A DNA stretch of 35,817 bases from a virus, in the IMG/VR virus record IMGVR_UViG_3300032156_000041, positions 1 to 35,817 of that record, one strand, 5' to 3'. The stretch's first letter is position 1; each line of letters opens with the position of its first letter. This document shows positions 28,242-35,801 of the stretch, in pieces. A program made the translations under genes and the position numbers. The notes under the pieces were generated by a model. It searched no databases, was not told the DNA's origin, and saw nothing but the letters and a program-made list of their open reading frames with translations.

Positions 28242-30037
28242 TAGAATATATTCCTACTAGATTTAAAGATACCCGTTCTATTTCCTAGTCTGGGTCCTGT
28301 TAACTTAAAAGGTTTAAAATTAATTGGTTTTTCTGGATCTCTATTCTTCATGGAACTTAGACCAATTGCAACTTTCGGAGTATGCTCTCTAACTGGAAAA
28401 TTTTCTTGCCTCGGATCACGCATAGACATTATCTTGAAGTGAAATCTAGTTCTTAATAGATCTCCGTATTCTTTCTGAAAACCATAAATTGCTAAATTAA
28501 ATGCGTCCAGTATGTGATCGTCTCCCTCATAACTATAGTCTCCTCTAGCTGTAACGTTCTTAATTAAGTACCCTCTCATCTGACCAACTAGTCTTGTCTT
28601 AGAATCTTCTTCTTTAGGTAAGACTAAAGCTAACTCTTCTAGTGCCAAGACCGAGAAATTAACCATCATCGACTTATTTCTTTTCTTTACTTTTTCTCTA
28701 AGTATTGGGTCCCAGTGTTCTACTACGGCGCCAGAGTCTATAACTCTAAGTTTTTCATTCATCTTTAACTCTAAGTGGTCTTTTCCATAGTGAGTTAACT
28801 CTTCAATATTTGTGTCTCCTGCACCATAGTCTACATAGACATAATCGATTTTCATATGTGTCATTAATCGTATAATTTCTTGTCGTGTATTCTTTTGTGT
28901 GGCTTCTTTACTCTTTATTCCTACTCTATAGAATAATCTATATTTATTCGTAAAATCTATGCTTATATCTTTTTCTTTAAGGTCATCGTAATATTTAACA
29001 ATTGTAGGTGCTCTACAATATTCTACTAGTACTATCTGTCCACCATGAACATAACTATTCCAATCAACTCCAATAATATATAAGTTATTGGGATCTTGAC
29101 TAAATCCTGGATCAAATCTATCTGGACTAGTAATATTTATATCTCTACCATATTTTACAATACTTTGATCGATAAGTGTATGTTTATATACTCCACCAAA
29201 TTCTTCTCCAAATTCTGCGCCATACTCTCTTATAAAGTTTTCGTTAGATGTAATAGCTTTAACTTGAAATTCAGAACTCTCAGTAATTGATTTTCCTTGA
29301 GTTTTTGCTTGTTCTATAGATAACCAGTTATCGTTATCAGGATGCCATGATGGATGATGTGTACAAAACCACCCAAGTTCTTTTGATCGCGTAAACCACT
29401 CATAGAAGAGGTCTCTTTTACCCGTTGGAGTAGAAGATATTCTTAATATTGTATCAGTATGCGTAGTCCAAATTGGCATAATAGCAGCTTCCATAATTTC
29501 TCTAGGTATATAATCCATCTCATCTATATATATAAGATCTCCAGATTGTCCTCTGGTTGCGATACCTTTATTCTGCGAACCTATTCCAACTGTCTGACCG
29601 AATATCTTAGAACCATTATCGAATTGTATTAAGTGTTCGTCTGTACTATGCCTAATTTTTATTATTTGATTTTTTAATAATTCGGAATCACCTATTAATT
29701 GACTAAAAGTTTCCCATAACTCTTTAATGTGTTTGTCGTATGGCGCATAAATTCTTACAGTAAAAGGCCGTTGTTTATTTTCTTTATTTTCTATCATTCT
29801 AACAAGTGGATACGCCTGAGCCCACCAAAGAATATCAGCGCACATTACTACGGACTTTCCTAGGCGCCTGCCCCAACATAGAAGGATTCGTCTTTGTTCT
29901 CTAGAATTTAAAAGAACTTCATCCTGATACGATCTAGGAATTAGTGGTTCTTCCCTCTTCTTTGGATTCTTTAAGAATGCCCTACACCACTTAGAAGGAG
30001 AAGAAAATAAGTCTAGTATTTCGTTTGTATTATCCAT
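28241..30037 (-). CDS. terL: Terminase large subunit (packaging ATPase and nuclease)
   Basis: The protein has 598 residues. The ATPase half has Walker A CWGRRLGKSVVM (residues 54-65), Walker B LIYIDEMD (168-175, with E173 the likely catalytic Glu) and the coupling motif SSTPTG (201-206). The RNase H-type nuclease half has D325 in GVDWNS, D403 in YVDYGAGD and D507/D511 in GDDHILDAF. It would couple ATP hydrolysis to DNA translocation through the portal and cut the concatemer at the end of packaging. The length is normal for the family. No intein or intron interrupts it. The start at 30037 lies just after the previous stop with only a weak ribosome site. Identification is strong. Confidence 0.95.
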   Translation of the reverse strand: MDNTNEILDLFSSPSKWCRAFLKNPKKREEPLIPRSYQDEVLLNSREQRRILLCWGRRLGKSVVMCADILWWAQAYPLVRMIENKENKQRPFTVRIYAPYDKHIKELWETFSQLIGDSELLKNQIIKIRHSTDEHLIQFDNGSKIFGQTVGIGSQNKGIATRGQSGDLIYIDEMDYIPREIMEAAIMPIWTTHTDTILRISSTPTGKRDLFYEWFTRSKELGWFCTHHPSWHPDNDNWLSIEQAKTQGKSITESSEFQVKAITSNENFIREYGAEFGEEFGGVYKHTLIDQSIVKYGRDINITSPDRFDPGFSQDPNNLYIIGVDWNSYVHGGQIVLVEYCRAPTIVKYYDDLKEKDISIDFTNKYRLFYRVGIKSKEATQKNTRQEIIRLMTHMKIDYVYVDYGAGDTNIEELTHYGKDHLELKMNEKLRVIDSGAVVEHWDPILREKVKKRNKSMMVNFSVLALEELALVLPKEEDSKTRLVGQMRGYLIKNVTARGDYSYEGDDHILDAFNLAIYGFQKEYGDLLRTRFHFKIMSMRDPRQENFPVREHTPKVAIGLSSMKNRDPEKPINFKPFKLTGPRLGNRTGIFKSSRNIF

Positions 30038-30040
30038 AAG

Positions 30041-31078
30041 TTATCCATGCATGAAATATGCTTCCTGTCCTAAAGCCGATCTTCCATTAATATATGCTTT
30101 ACTAATTGCTTGTACTGCTCTCTGTCTTTCTGTGGCCGCGCCCTGAGAAAGAAATCCCGCAGATAACGTTCCGCCTGTCTCTACCATAAATCTATTATTA
30201 AATGCGTTTAATGCTTTATCTGCTGCTCCTACTATTCCTCGACCTATCGGTTCTGTTAGACCAGCTGCGGTAGTAAGTACTATTCCCGCTATCATTCCCC
30301 ACGCAGTAGCTTTACCTAAGAACATACTTCCTTTAAATAACCTTCTACCCCAAGTAGCCGCAGCACCTTTACCTATAGTTCTATTTAATTTTGCAATTGA
30401 AGATAGTTCTCGACGACTTGCTACTCCAACAGAGTGTACTTCTTTAACAAATTCATCTGATAATCTTTCTTTAATCCATTTTGCATCTTTACCAAAATAT
30501 CTACCAGATAGATTAAATATTTCATTCTTACCTAATCTGCCACTACTTAAACTCTTAGCAACTTCTTTTTCTAAGTCTTCTAGACTCATTGACGCATTAG
30601 TTCCATAGAAACCTGGAGCAAACATTCGTCTATTTATTGATTCTGCTATTGACTTAGCTCTACCTGGAAGATTACTTTGAAATTGCTTAATCTTTTCGTT
30701 ATAAACCTTAATAGCATTCTTTCCAACAGCACTTGCTTTATTACTTGCTGTGCCAGCAGCAGTTGCTTGTCCTCCAAATCTCTGAGGTTTCCAAATACCA
30801 TTCCATACTCTACCCAATATAGATCCAGTACTTGCTAGTTTTCTATCACTTGATATCAGTCCTTTTAAATCTTCTCCAAAACCTTTCCAGTGATCTTTTC
30901 TAAAGAAACCAGAAAAGGGAGCACGAAAACCTTTAGATATACTAAAGGTCGTAGGATTAAAAAGTACGGCACCAGCAATATTTGTAGGAGAAAAGATACC
31001 TTTTAGGTGTTCGCTAATAGATTCACCCATACCTTGGGTGTTATTAGATTCATATGGATTATAGAAAGATGCAGACAT
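30041..31078 (-). CDS. Basic internal-virion-like protein with one hydrophobic segment and NPYE N-terminus
   Basis: The protein has 345 residues. It opens MSASFYNPYESNN, sharing the NPYE motif with the partial protein at 1-924. The body is rich in Lys, Arg, Gly, Ser and Ala. A hydrophobic segment, GMIAGIVLTTAAGL, lies near residues 262-275. The C-terminus carries RQRAVQAISKAYINGRSALG and ends with His-Gly. It lacks enzyme motifs. AGAAGG and a TAATG overlap couple it to the gene before. A strongly basic protein with one membrane-like segment beside packaging genes fits an internal head or ejection protein. This is inference from composition and position. Confidence 0.65.
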   Translation of the reverse strand: MSASFYNPYESNNTQGMGESISEHLKGIFSPTNIAGAVLFNPTTFSISKGFRAPFSGFFRKDHWKGFGEDLKGLISSDRKLASTGSILGRVWNGIWKPQRFGGQATAAGTASNKASAVGKNAIKVYNEKIKQFQSNLPGRAKSIAESINRRMFAPGFYGTNASMSLEDLEKEVAKSLSSGRLGKNEIFNLSGRYFGKDAKWIKERLSDEFVKEVHSVGVASRRELSSIAKLNRTIGKGAAATWGRRLFKGSMFLGKATAWGMIAGIVLTTAAGLTEPIGRGIVGAADKALNAFNNRFMVETGGTLSAGFLSQGAATERQRAVQAISKAYINGRSALGQEAYFMHG

Positions 31079-31596
31079 TAACCGTGCCTTCTCGCAGACA
31101 TTGCATTAGATAATCCTGCTACAGAATTATATTTATCAAAACGATATCCAAGACCAGCACCAGTTCGAGTCGCATTAGTAAGCATATTTCTCGAGTATCT
31201 GGCATCCTGCATATATCTCTGATATAGTATATCTCTTGCTTGTGAGGTTGCACCTCGCATCATACCAACAGATAACATACTAAGACCACCAAGTGCAACG
31301 GTGGCAAAAGGAAGAGTTGCTTTAGCCGCCTTATAAAGATTTGGAGCTCGCCAGGAAAGGAAAGGACGTTTTGCGCTACCAACAGGTCTACCTTCTTTCC
31401 TAATTTTAAATGATTCTGTAATATTTTTAGAACGAAGAGATAGTGGTTGAGGACCACCATATTTCTTTACAAGTTTTCCACCACTTATAGAATTAAGAGA
31501 CTTCTGGGTAAACCAATTTCTTGCGTCTTTAACTCTGTTCTTGGCAAAATTTGTAGTTATACGAATTGCACTTTTAGCTATATTAATAGGATTCAT
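31078..31596 (-). CDS. Small basic protein with one hydrophobic segment
   Basis: The protein has 172 residues. The N-terminal half is strongly basic (RITTNFAKNRVKDARNWF, KLVKKYGG). A hydrophobic stretch ATVALGGLSMLSVGMM lies near residues 98-113, followed by RYMQDARYSRNMLTNATRTG and an end of RRHG. The layout (basic N-terminus, one hydrophobic segment, Arg-rich tail ending in His-Gly) repeats that of its two neighbours. Only a weak ribosome site is seen, so translation is likely coupled to the gene before. It is probably a member of a set of internal virion or ejection proteins, inferred from shared layout only. Confidence 0.6.
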   Translation of the reverse strand: MNPINIAKSAIRITTNFAKNRVKDARNWFTQKSLNSISGGKLVKKYGGPQPLSLRSKNITESFKIRKEGRPVGSAKRPFLSWRAPNLYKAAKATLPFATVALGGLSMLSVGMMRGATSQARDILYQRYMQDARYSRNMLTNATRTGAGLGYRFDKYNSVAGLSNAMSARRHG

Positions 31597-31598
31597 AA

Positions 31599-32297
31599 TT
31601 AATATCTCGTATGTCCAATTGCATTCTTACTAGAACTTAATGCTTCATTTGAATTAATTAGACTATTGACGCTCTTAACTAGACCTTTTCGAATACTAGA
31701 TATATAAGGATTTAGTGCTCTAGTAATAACTGATGCTTTGACAGGAGATCCAAAATCACTAGTATATTCGCTAATTAAATCATATCCTCGTCTATAATTC
31801 TTTGGAATAACTCCCTCGTCTTTATCTTTCTCTGTTAACGCACCTCTTAACATATTAAAAGAAACAACTCCTCCAGCAGCCATAACTCCAGCAAATGTTA
31901 ATTTAGGATGTTTAGAAAAGGCTAACCACCAATCAGAGCCAATTCCTTTAAGTGCAGAAGTCGAACGAGAAACAACAGAAGAGACATGTTGTCTATAGAA
32001 TTGAGAAACAGCATCAAACATTTGATCCAACATCTCAAACTCTGCTGCGGTCTTCTTAGTAGGATCTTTAGGAAGCATGTTTTTAACTGTTGTTCTTTTA
32101 ACAGAAGAATCCATCAATTCTTTTGCTTTCCTTTGTCTCTTAATAAGAGTATTAATTTTACCTTGAGATTTATATACAGTACCAGACGTTTTATTAAAAT
32201 TTTCCTCTATGTTCCATCTAAGTCTGGCGCCAGCAGCATATACAGACGTTACTTGTTTTGTAAGAGCACCAACGTTAGGTTTAATTGCCTTAGACAT
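31599..32297 (-). CDS. Basic protein with one hydrophobic segment, unknown function
   Basis: The protein has 232 residues. The N-terminal part is basic and helical (GKINTLIKRQRKAKELMDSS). A hydrophobic segment, LTFAGVMAAGGVVSFNML, lies near residues 134-151, followed by an acidic patch (TEKDKDEG) and a Ser-rich C-terminus that ends AIGHTRY. The start lies inside the last eight bases of the intein-bearing gene. Layout resembles the next two genes. No catalytic motif was found. A structural or ejected internal protein is likely but unproven. Confidence 0.6.
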   Translation of the reverse strand: MSKAIKPNVGALTKQVTSVYAAGARLRWNIEENFNKTSGTVYKSQGKINTLIKRQRKAKELMDSSVKRTTVKNMLPKDPTKKTAAEFEMLDQMFDAVSQFYRQHVSSVVSRSTSALKGIGSDWWLAFSKHPKLTFAGVMAAGGVVSFNMLRGALTEKDKDEGVIPKNYRRGYDLISEYTSDFGSPVKASVITRALNPYISSIRKGLVKSVNSLINSNEALSSSKNAIGHTRY

Positions 32298-33504
32298 CTT
32301 CTATTACTTCTTTCTTAGAACCAGATACTGCCTTCTTCAATAAGTCTTCTAATGCATTTGACCCAACGTTCATTCCATACTTCTTCTTTGCTCTCCTGGT
32401 TGCGACAAAGGCATCAATAATAGAGTGCTTAATTTCTTTAAGCGCGAACTTAGCTGTTAATTCTGGTTTAATTTCTATCTTTGTGCTTTCTATCTTTCCC
32501 GCAATTGTCTTAATAACATTTGACATCTCGCCGTTTCTTAATAGTGCAGATGCTCGAAGATCTAGTATCTTAGTATCTATTAAGTCCCATAAAAGTTCCA
32601 TCTCTATTGGATCATTAGCATCAATTCCTAAAGATGTACTTATATCTGATTCTAATTCCATTACCATCTTTCTCTCTATAGGGCAGTTATGTACAATTAT
32701 CCCATTAGCTACAAAATTTTTATTGGTTTCAATAGTAAGATCGTAAACGGTATCAGTTCCAATTTTTTTTATAGACGTAATATGATCCCACAATATATCG
32801 CCTTCAATCCTAGATAATGTTTTATTTCTTTGATTTGCTAACTGTATTGCATCTTTAGATTTACTTTCTTTTTTTAAGATAGCTATTCTATCACTAACTT
32901 TTAAGCCATCAGATATAGATTTCCATACGTGTGGTAAATCTTCTGGTAACACACACTTTCCTTTTTTAGTTGGGTTCTTTCTGTAATGAATAGAACCATT
33001 AAGACTATAAAATGGATGATCTACAGTACATTGAACTTCGTGTCCAAATAAAGTTTTTATTTCATATATATCTTTTATTCCATTATTTATAGCATTTTTA
33101 ACAGTATCGATAGTAATTTTTTTAATATTTTCGTTAATATTAACTATTTTATCTCCCTTTTTTATAGAAGAGATTTGTTTTCTGTTTCCATCTTCCATTA
33201 GAATTTCAGTATGTCCTGGTAAACAAGAACCGCCCGTAGGAGCAAGATCATTCTTTAAGAGAATACATATTTCTTTATATGGACAAGTAGAAGTGTTACA
33301 TACCATAATAATTGCAGATATGGTTCCTCCTCGAGAGACATTCTCAAAGCACTTCATCACTTTATTTAATTTGTCTTTATTAGCAATTATCTTCTCTAGT
33401 TGATCTTCAGGATACGAAAGAATTAGAGAGTTTAAATTTGGATTTTCTTGTATCATTAAATCTACACAGGTCTTTGGAGTATTATCTCTAAGATCAATAT
33501 TCAT
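32290..33504 (-). CDS. Four-cysteine-cluster protein interrupted by a mini-intein
   Basis: The precursor has 404 residues (start MNIDLRDNTPKTCVD; an in-frame ATG eight codons upstream at 33528 is possible but overlaps the previous gene). Residues 94-273 form an intein; removal leaves 224 residues. The extein has C69 and C74 in CNTSTC, C80 in YKEIC and, after splicing, C94 in the segment GGS-CPIE. This C-x4-C-x5-C-x13-C cluster could bind zinc or an iron-sulphur centre. The remainder is helical and ends with a basic helix (VATRRAKKKYGM) that could contact nucleic acid. Its position upstream of the terminase with three genes between would suit a packaging-related or regulatory role, but I do not recognise the extein family. 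The metal cluster is inferred from spacing. Confidence 0.75.
   Translation of the reverse strand: MNIDLRDNTPKTCVDLMIQENPNLNSLILSYPEDQLEKIIANKDKLNKVMKCFENVSRGGTISAIIMVCNTSTCPYKEICILLKNDLAPTGGSCLPGHTEILMEDGNRKQISSIKKGDKIVNINENIKKITIDTVKNAINNGIKDIYEIKTLFGHEVQCTVDHPFYSLNGSIHYRKNPTKKGKCVLPEDLPHVWKSISDGLKVSDRIAILKKESKSKDAIQLANQRNKTLSRIEGDILWDHITSIKKIGTDTVYDLTIETNKNFVANGIIVHNCPIERKMVMELESDISTSLGIDANDPIEMELLWDLIDTKILDLRASALLRNGEMSNVIKTIAGKIESTKIEIKPELTAKFALKEIKHSIIDAFVATRRAKKKYGMNVGSNALEDLLKKAVSGSKKEVIEDV
32686..33225 (-). mobile_element. Mini-intein (180 residues, no homing endonuclease domain)
   Basis: The first residue is Cys in CLPGHTEILMEDG (block A). Block B is visible as VQCTVDHPFYSL with the T-x-x-H signature. 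Block F is TVYDLTIETNKNFVANG and block G ends IIVHN, with His-Asn at the end and Cys as the +1 residue of the extein. All residues needed for standard splicing are present. The 180-residue length leaves about 70-90 residues between the splicing halves and no LAGLIDADG or HNH motif there, so this is a mini-intein. It reads AT-richer than the surrounding gene, suggesting separate acquisition. Confidence 0.92.
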
Positions 33505-33505
33505 A

Positions 33506-34273
33506 TTACTTCTTTCCGATAAATTCATCTATATCTTCTTTGAATTTTGTTTTAAGGGAATTTACTTCTTTATCTGACTGTATCTTGATTTCTCTCGCTC
33601 TTTGAAAGAGTTCACTACACATTGCCTCTATCTTATGTATGTATATATCTTGTATATAGTGTAACCATTCAACACGAGCAACAATCATATTTTCATTTGG
33701 ATATTTACCGTCTACATAACTAGTTGATATCCCTACTAGTAACTGTACACGCCCTTTTACGTAGTCTAGAAACTGTATCTGTTCGAGTTCTTCAAAACCA
33801 TTTTCTTTAAAAGAGCGTCTAATCTCATCTTTAACTTGATAAAGAGATTGAGAGAGCGCACCTTCATAGATCTTATATTCTTTATCTTCTCTTATAAAGT
33901 CTGGTTCTTTCTTTAAATCTCTCTTACTTGTAATTGTAGATCTATATGTCTGTAAGATTTCGACATGACACTCCAAGAGTTTTTGTTCTGCGACATTCAT
34001 TTGTTGCTTTAGTATATTCTTTTGTATCATATCCAAGTCTGATTGTAAGTTCTCGCGTTTACCCATCGTTAGAAGTATACAATCTCCGCAAGTTCGTTTC
34101 TTTTTATCAGAGTTCGATTCTGTTCCTCCGAGACCGATCTGAGTCTTTCCCCATTGAATAGCTGCTTTTCCATATATGGAAACAATAATAACCGTAATCA
34201 GAACAAGTAGAGCAGTAAGACCAAAGACTGCCACTTGCCATACAATAGGCAAAGTACCAAGCCAAATCCACAT
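33506..34273 (-). CDS. Membrane-anchored coiled-coil protein, unknown function
   Basis: The protein has 255 residues. Residues about 8-34 (VWQVAVFGLTALLVLITVII) form a single membrane-spanning segment, followed by a Lys/Gly linker and CGDC at about residues 62-65. The rest is charged and helical, with likely coiled coils (DMIQKNILKQQMNVAEQKLL and the final SLKTKFKEDIDEFIGKK). N-terminal anchoring with a long soluble tail could place it at the host membrane late in infection; the CxxC could bind metal or be redox-active. It overlaps the preceding gene by TAATG and slightly precedes the intein-bearing gene. A spanin or holin accessory is possible but unsupported. Confidence 0.65.
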   Translation of the reverse strand: MWIWLGTLPIVWQVAVFGLTALLVLITVIIVSIYGKAAIQWGKTQIGLGGTESNSDKKKRTCGDCILLTMGKRENLQSDLDMIQKNILKQQMNVAEQKLLECHVEILQTYRSTITSKRDLKKEPDFIREDKEYKIYEGALSQSLYQVKDEIRRSFKENGFEELEQIQFLDYVKGRVQLLVGISTSYVDGKYPNENMIVARVEWLHYIQDIYIHKIEAMCSELFQRAREIKIQSDKEVNSLKTKFKEDIDEFIGKK

Positions 34274-34638
34274 TATCTATCCCTTAGTCGAGCGGGAACC
34301 CACATCTGAACTTTTGGACGATGGGAATTAATTTCTATATATGCGGTCTGGTCGCCAATATAAGACCAACAGACTGTACATACATCATTAGTTCCAAAAT
34401 TGAGTCCTGTAACTGTTACAGATTCATCTGGAGCAAATCTTGCATTTGGCGTGGCATCATTATAGAAACTATAACTTGTACCTGTCGTGCCAACAACCGT
34501 TATATATCCACTACATGTTGTAAGACTTGCAAAAGGAATCGAAAATTTAACATCTTTAACCATAACACCTAATTCATTATCTGGATGAACTGTAGCACTT
34601 TTATTAGTATTTCTAATTATGATTGTGTATGGATTCAT
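34273..34638 (-). CDS. Small beta-rich protein, probable virion component
   Basis: The protein has 121 residues. It is predicted all-beta: NPYTIIIRNTNKSATVH, a Thr/Gly-rich SGYITVVGTTGTSYSF, SVTVTGLNFGTNDVCTVCW and KVQMWVPARLRDR at the end. A strong AGGAGGAAGC site precedes the ATG. It follows the endonuclease gene after 41 bases. It may be a small structural or decoration protein; no family recognised. Confidence 0.6.
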   Translation of the reverse strand: MNPYTIIIRNTNKSATVHPDNELGVMVKDVKFSIPFASLTTCSGYITVVGTTGTSYSFYNDATPNARFAPDESVTVTGLNFGTNDVCTVCWSYIGDQTAYIEINSHRPKVQMWVPARLRDR

Positions 34639-34679
34639 GCTTCCTCCTAAACTTATAAGTAAAGAATTCTAAAGTTATG

Positions 34680-35168
34680 TTATTTATTATTAGAAATCTT
34701 ATTTATTACATAGTCATTAACTATAGGTTCATCATAATTAAAGACTACTAAAGTAACTCCTTGTTTATTTACAAGAGCAAATTTTTCTGAGTCTCTTCTC
34801 TTTTGATTAAGAAATCCTTTTCTATTCTTATGAAATATCTTGGTAAAGCAGTAGTGCTGTTTACCATTATATTCAACAAGAATATCCATGTTCTTAATAT
34901 AGATATCAAATTCAAAGAGTGCTCCCTTAGATGAGACCGCCCACAAGGGACGATAACTTGTTACGATATTTTCTGGTCCGTAAAAGTGCTCTAATATCTT
35001 AACCAATTGCGTCTCTGTCTTATGAAATAAATCTAGTGTATATCTGGATCCAGTATTTCGTTTCTTTCTTCTATAACCATGAATGGATGAATCCCAAATA
35101 TATTCAAGACTATGTTTAGAGCATAACTTATCTTTGCTCTTCTTTCGACAGAGTAAGCACTTATTCAT
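34680..35168 (-). CDS. Free-standing Vsr-like / PD-(D/E)XK homing endonuclease
   Basis: The protein has 162 residues. The N-terminus has C4-x2-C7...C16-x2-H19, a small zinc-finger-like motif. The nuclease core is GALFEFDIYI (D88), ILVEYNGKQHY (E99, K103, H105) and the helix KRRDSEKFALV (D126, K129), then a strand VTLVVFNYDE. This matches the Vsr-like fold group whose members read E-Y-D/N-G-x-Q-H-Y and which include phage homing endonucleases. It would cut a specific DNA site to spread itself or a linked intein or intron. It lacks a ribosome site, sits just after a terminator and looks like an inserted mobile gene. The target cannot be told from the sequence. Confidence 0.82.
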   Translation of the reverse strand: MNKCLLCRKKSKDKLCSKHSLEYIWDSSIHGYRRKKRNTGSRYTLDLFHKTETQLVKILEHFYGPENIVTSYRPLWAVSSKGALFEFDIYIKNMDILVEYNGKQHYCFTKIFHKNRKGFLNQKRRDSEKFALVNKQGVTLVVFNYDEPIVNDYVINKISNNK

Positions 35169-35182
35169 AAGTTTAGTATAGT

Positions 35183-35217
35183 AATAAAAAGTCCCTACCG
35201 AGGATGATAGGGACTTT
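35183..35217 (-). terminator. Rho-independent terminator upstream of the homing endonuclease
   Basis: AAAGTCCCTA (35188-35197) pairs perfectly with TAGGGACTTT (35208-35217) around a ten-base loop. On the minus strand the stem is followed by TTATTAC, with the T-run TTTTT partly in the stem. It follows the microORF and would insulate the endonuclease gene from upstream transcription. Confidence 0.75.
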
Positions 35218-35242
35218 CGCTGGAGAAAGGAGGAGAGGAGAG

Positions 35243-35293
35243 TTATTTGCCTTTCTTCTTACCTTTTTTAGGTTTGCACTTTTCGTTTGTCAT
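35243..35293 (-). CDS. 16-residue Lys-rich microORF (MTNEKCKPKKGKKKGK)
   Basis: The ORF has an ATG at 35293, 16 codons and TAA at 35243-35245. AAAGGAG lies nine bases upstream, as strong as the ribosome sites of the large genes. The peptide has eight Lys, one Cys and no hydrophobic residues apart from the initiator Met. It begins 28 bases after the stop of the 159-residue gene and is followed by the terminator, so it would be the last gene of its transcript. It could be a tiny nucleic-acid-binding peptide, a leader-type regulator or a remnant. Translation is supported only by the ribosome site. Confidence 0.45.
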   Translation of the reverse strand: MTNEKCKPKKGKKKGK

Positions 35294-35321
35294 ATCGTTT
35301 TGCTCCTTTGCGGGTTTTTTC

Positions 35322-35801
35322 TTACTTGGTTTTTTCTTGTTCATTCTTTTCCCTTGTATCTTCTAAGGTGATACCCAAATCTAGTGCTTTGTCGTTAAGA
35401 CTTTCAATCGATCTGGATAATAGAACTTCCCGATTGGGACAGTTTACTTTAAGTTCTTTGCACTTAACTTCTATCTTGTCTGCTAATGTTTCGACTTCTT
35501 TATCTGTCTCGTGTCCTACAAATCTTGCCACTTCATCTGCTGACTTGACTTTTCCAATATTTCCGTAGGGAATATCTGTCTGGCCATATCGAGTTGTCTC
35601 CATAAGACCTTTATCATCTACAGATGTAAAACTGCACCCTACCATTCCTGGTACTTTTTCACCTGAATATTTACTGGTATAAGGCGCCGATGCATACAAA
35701 GAGATGTCTACTACTTTTCTAGCTTTGGTGATTTCTTTTCCATCAACAGTTAGTTTTGTATTTTGTATTAGCCCGTCCGTGTTTATTACAATATCTGGCA
35801 T
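35322..35801 (-). CDS. Uncharacterised protein with charged helical C-terminus
   Basis: The protein has 159 residues with a strong GGGAGG site before the ATG at 35801, so the gene is complete although it lies at the window edge. The N-terminal 80 residues are beta-rich (DIVINTDGLIQNTKLTVDGK, YASAPYTSKYSGEKVPGMVG). The C-terminal 80 residues are charged helices with two Cys (CKELKVNC) and a Lys/Glu tail. No catalytic motif or membrane segment was found. It heads the block that leads to the intein and packaging genes. The function is unknown. Confidence 0.6.
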   Translation of the reverse strand: MPDIVINTDGLIQNTKLTVDGKEITKARKVVDISLYASAPYTSKYSGEKVPGMVGCSFTSVDDKGLMETTRYGQTDIPYGNIGKVKSADEVARFVGHETDKEVETLADKIEVKCKELKVNCPNREVLLSRSIESLNDKALDLGITLEDTREKNEQEKTK

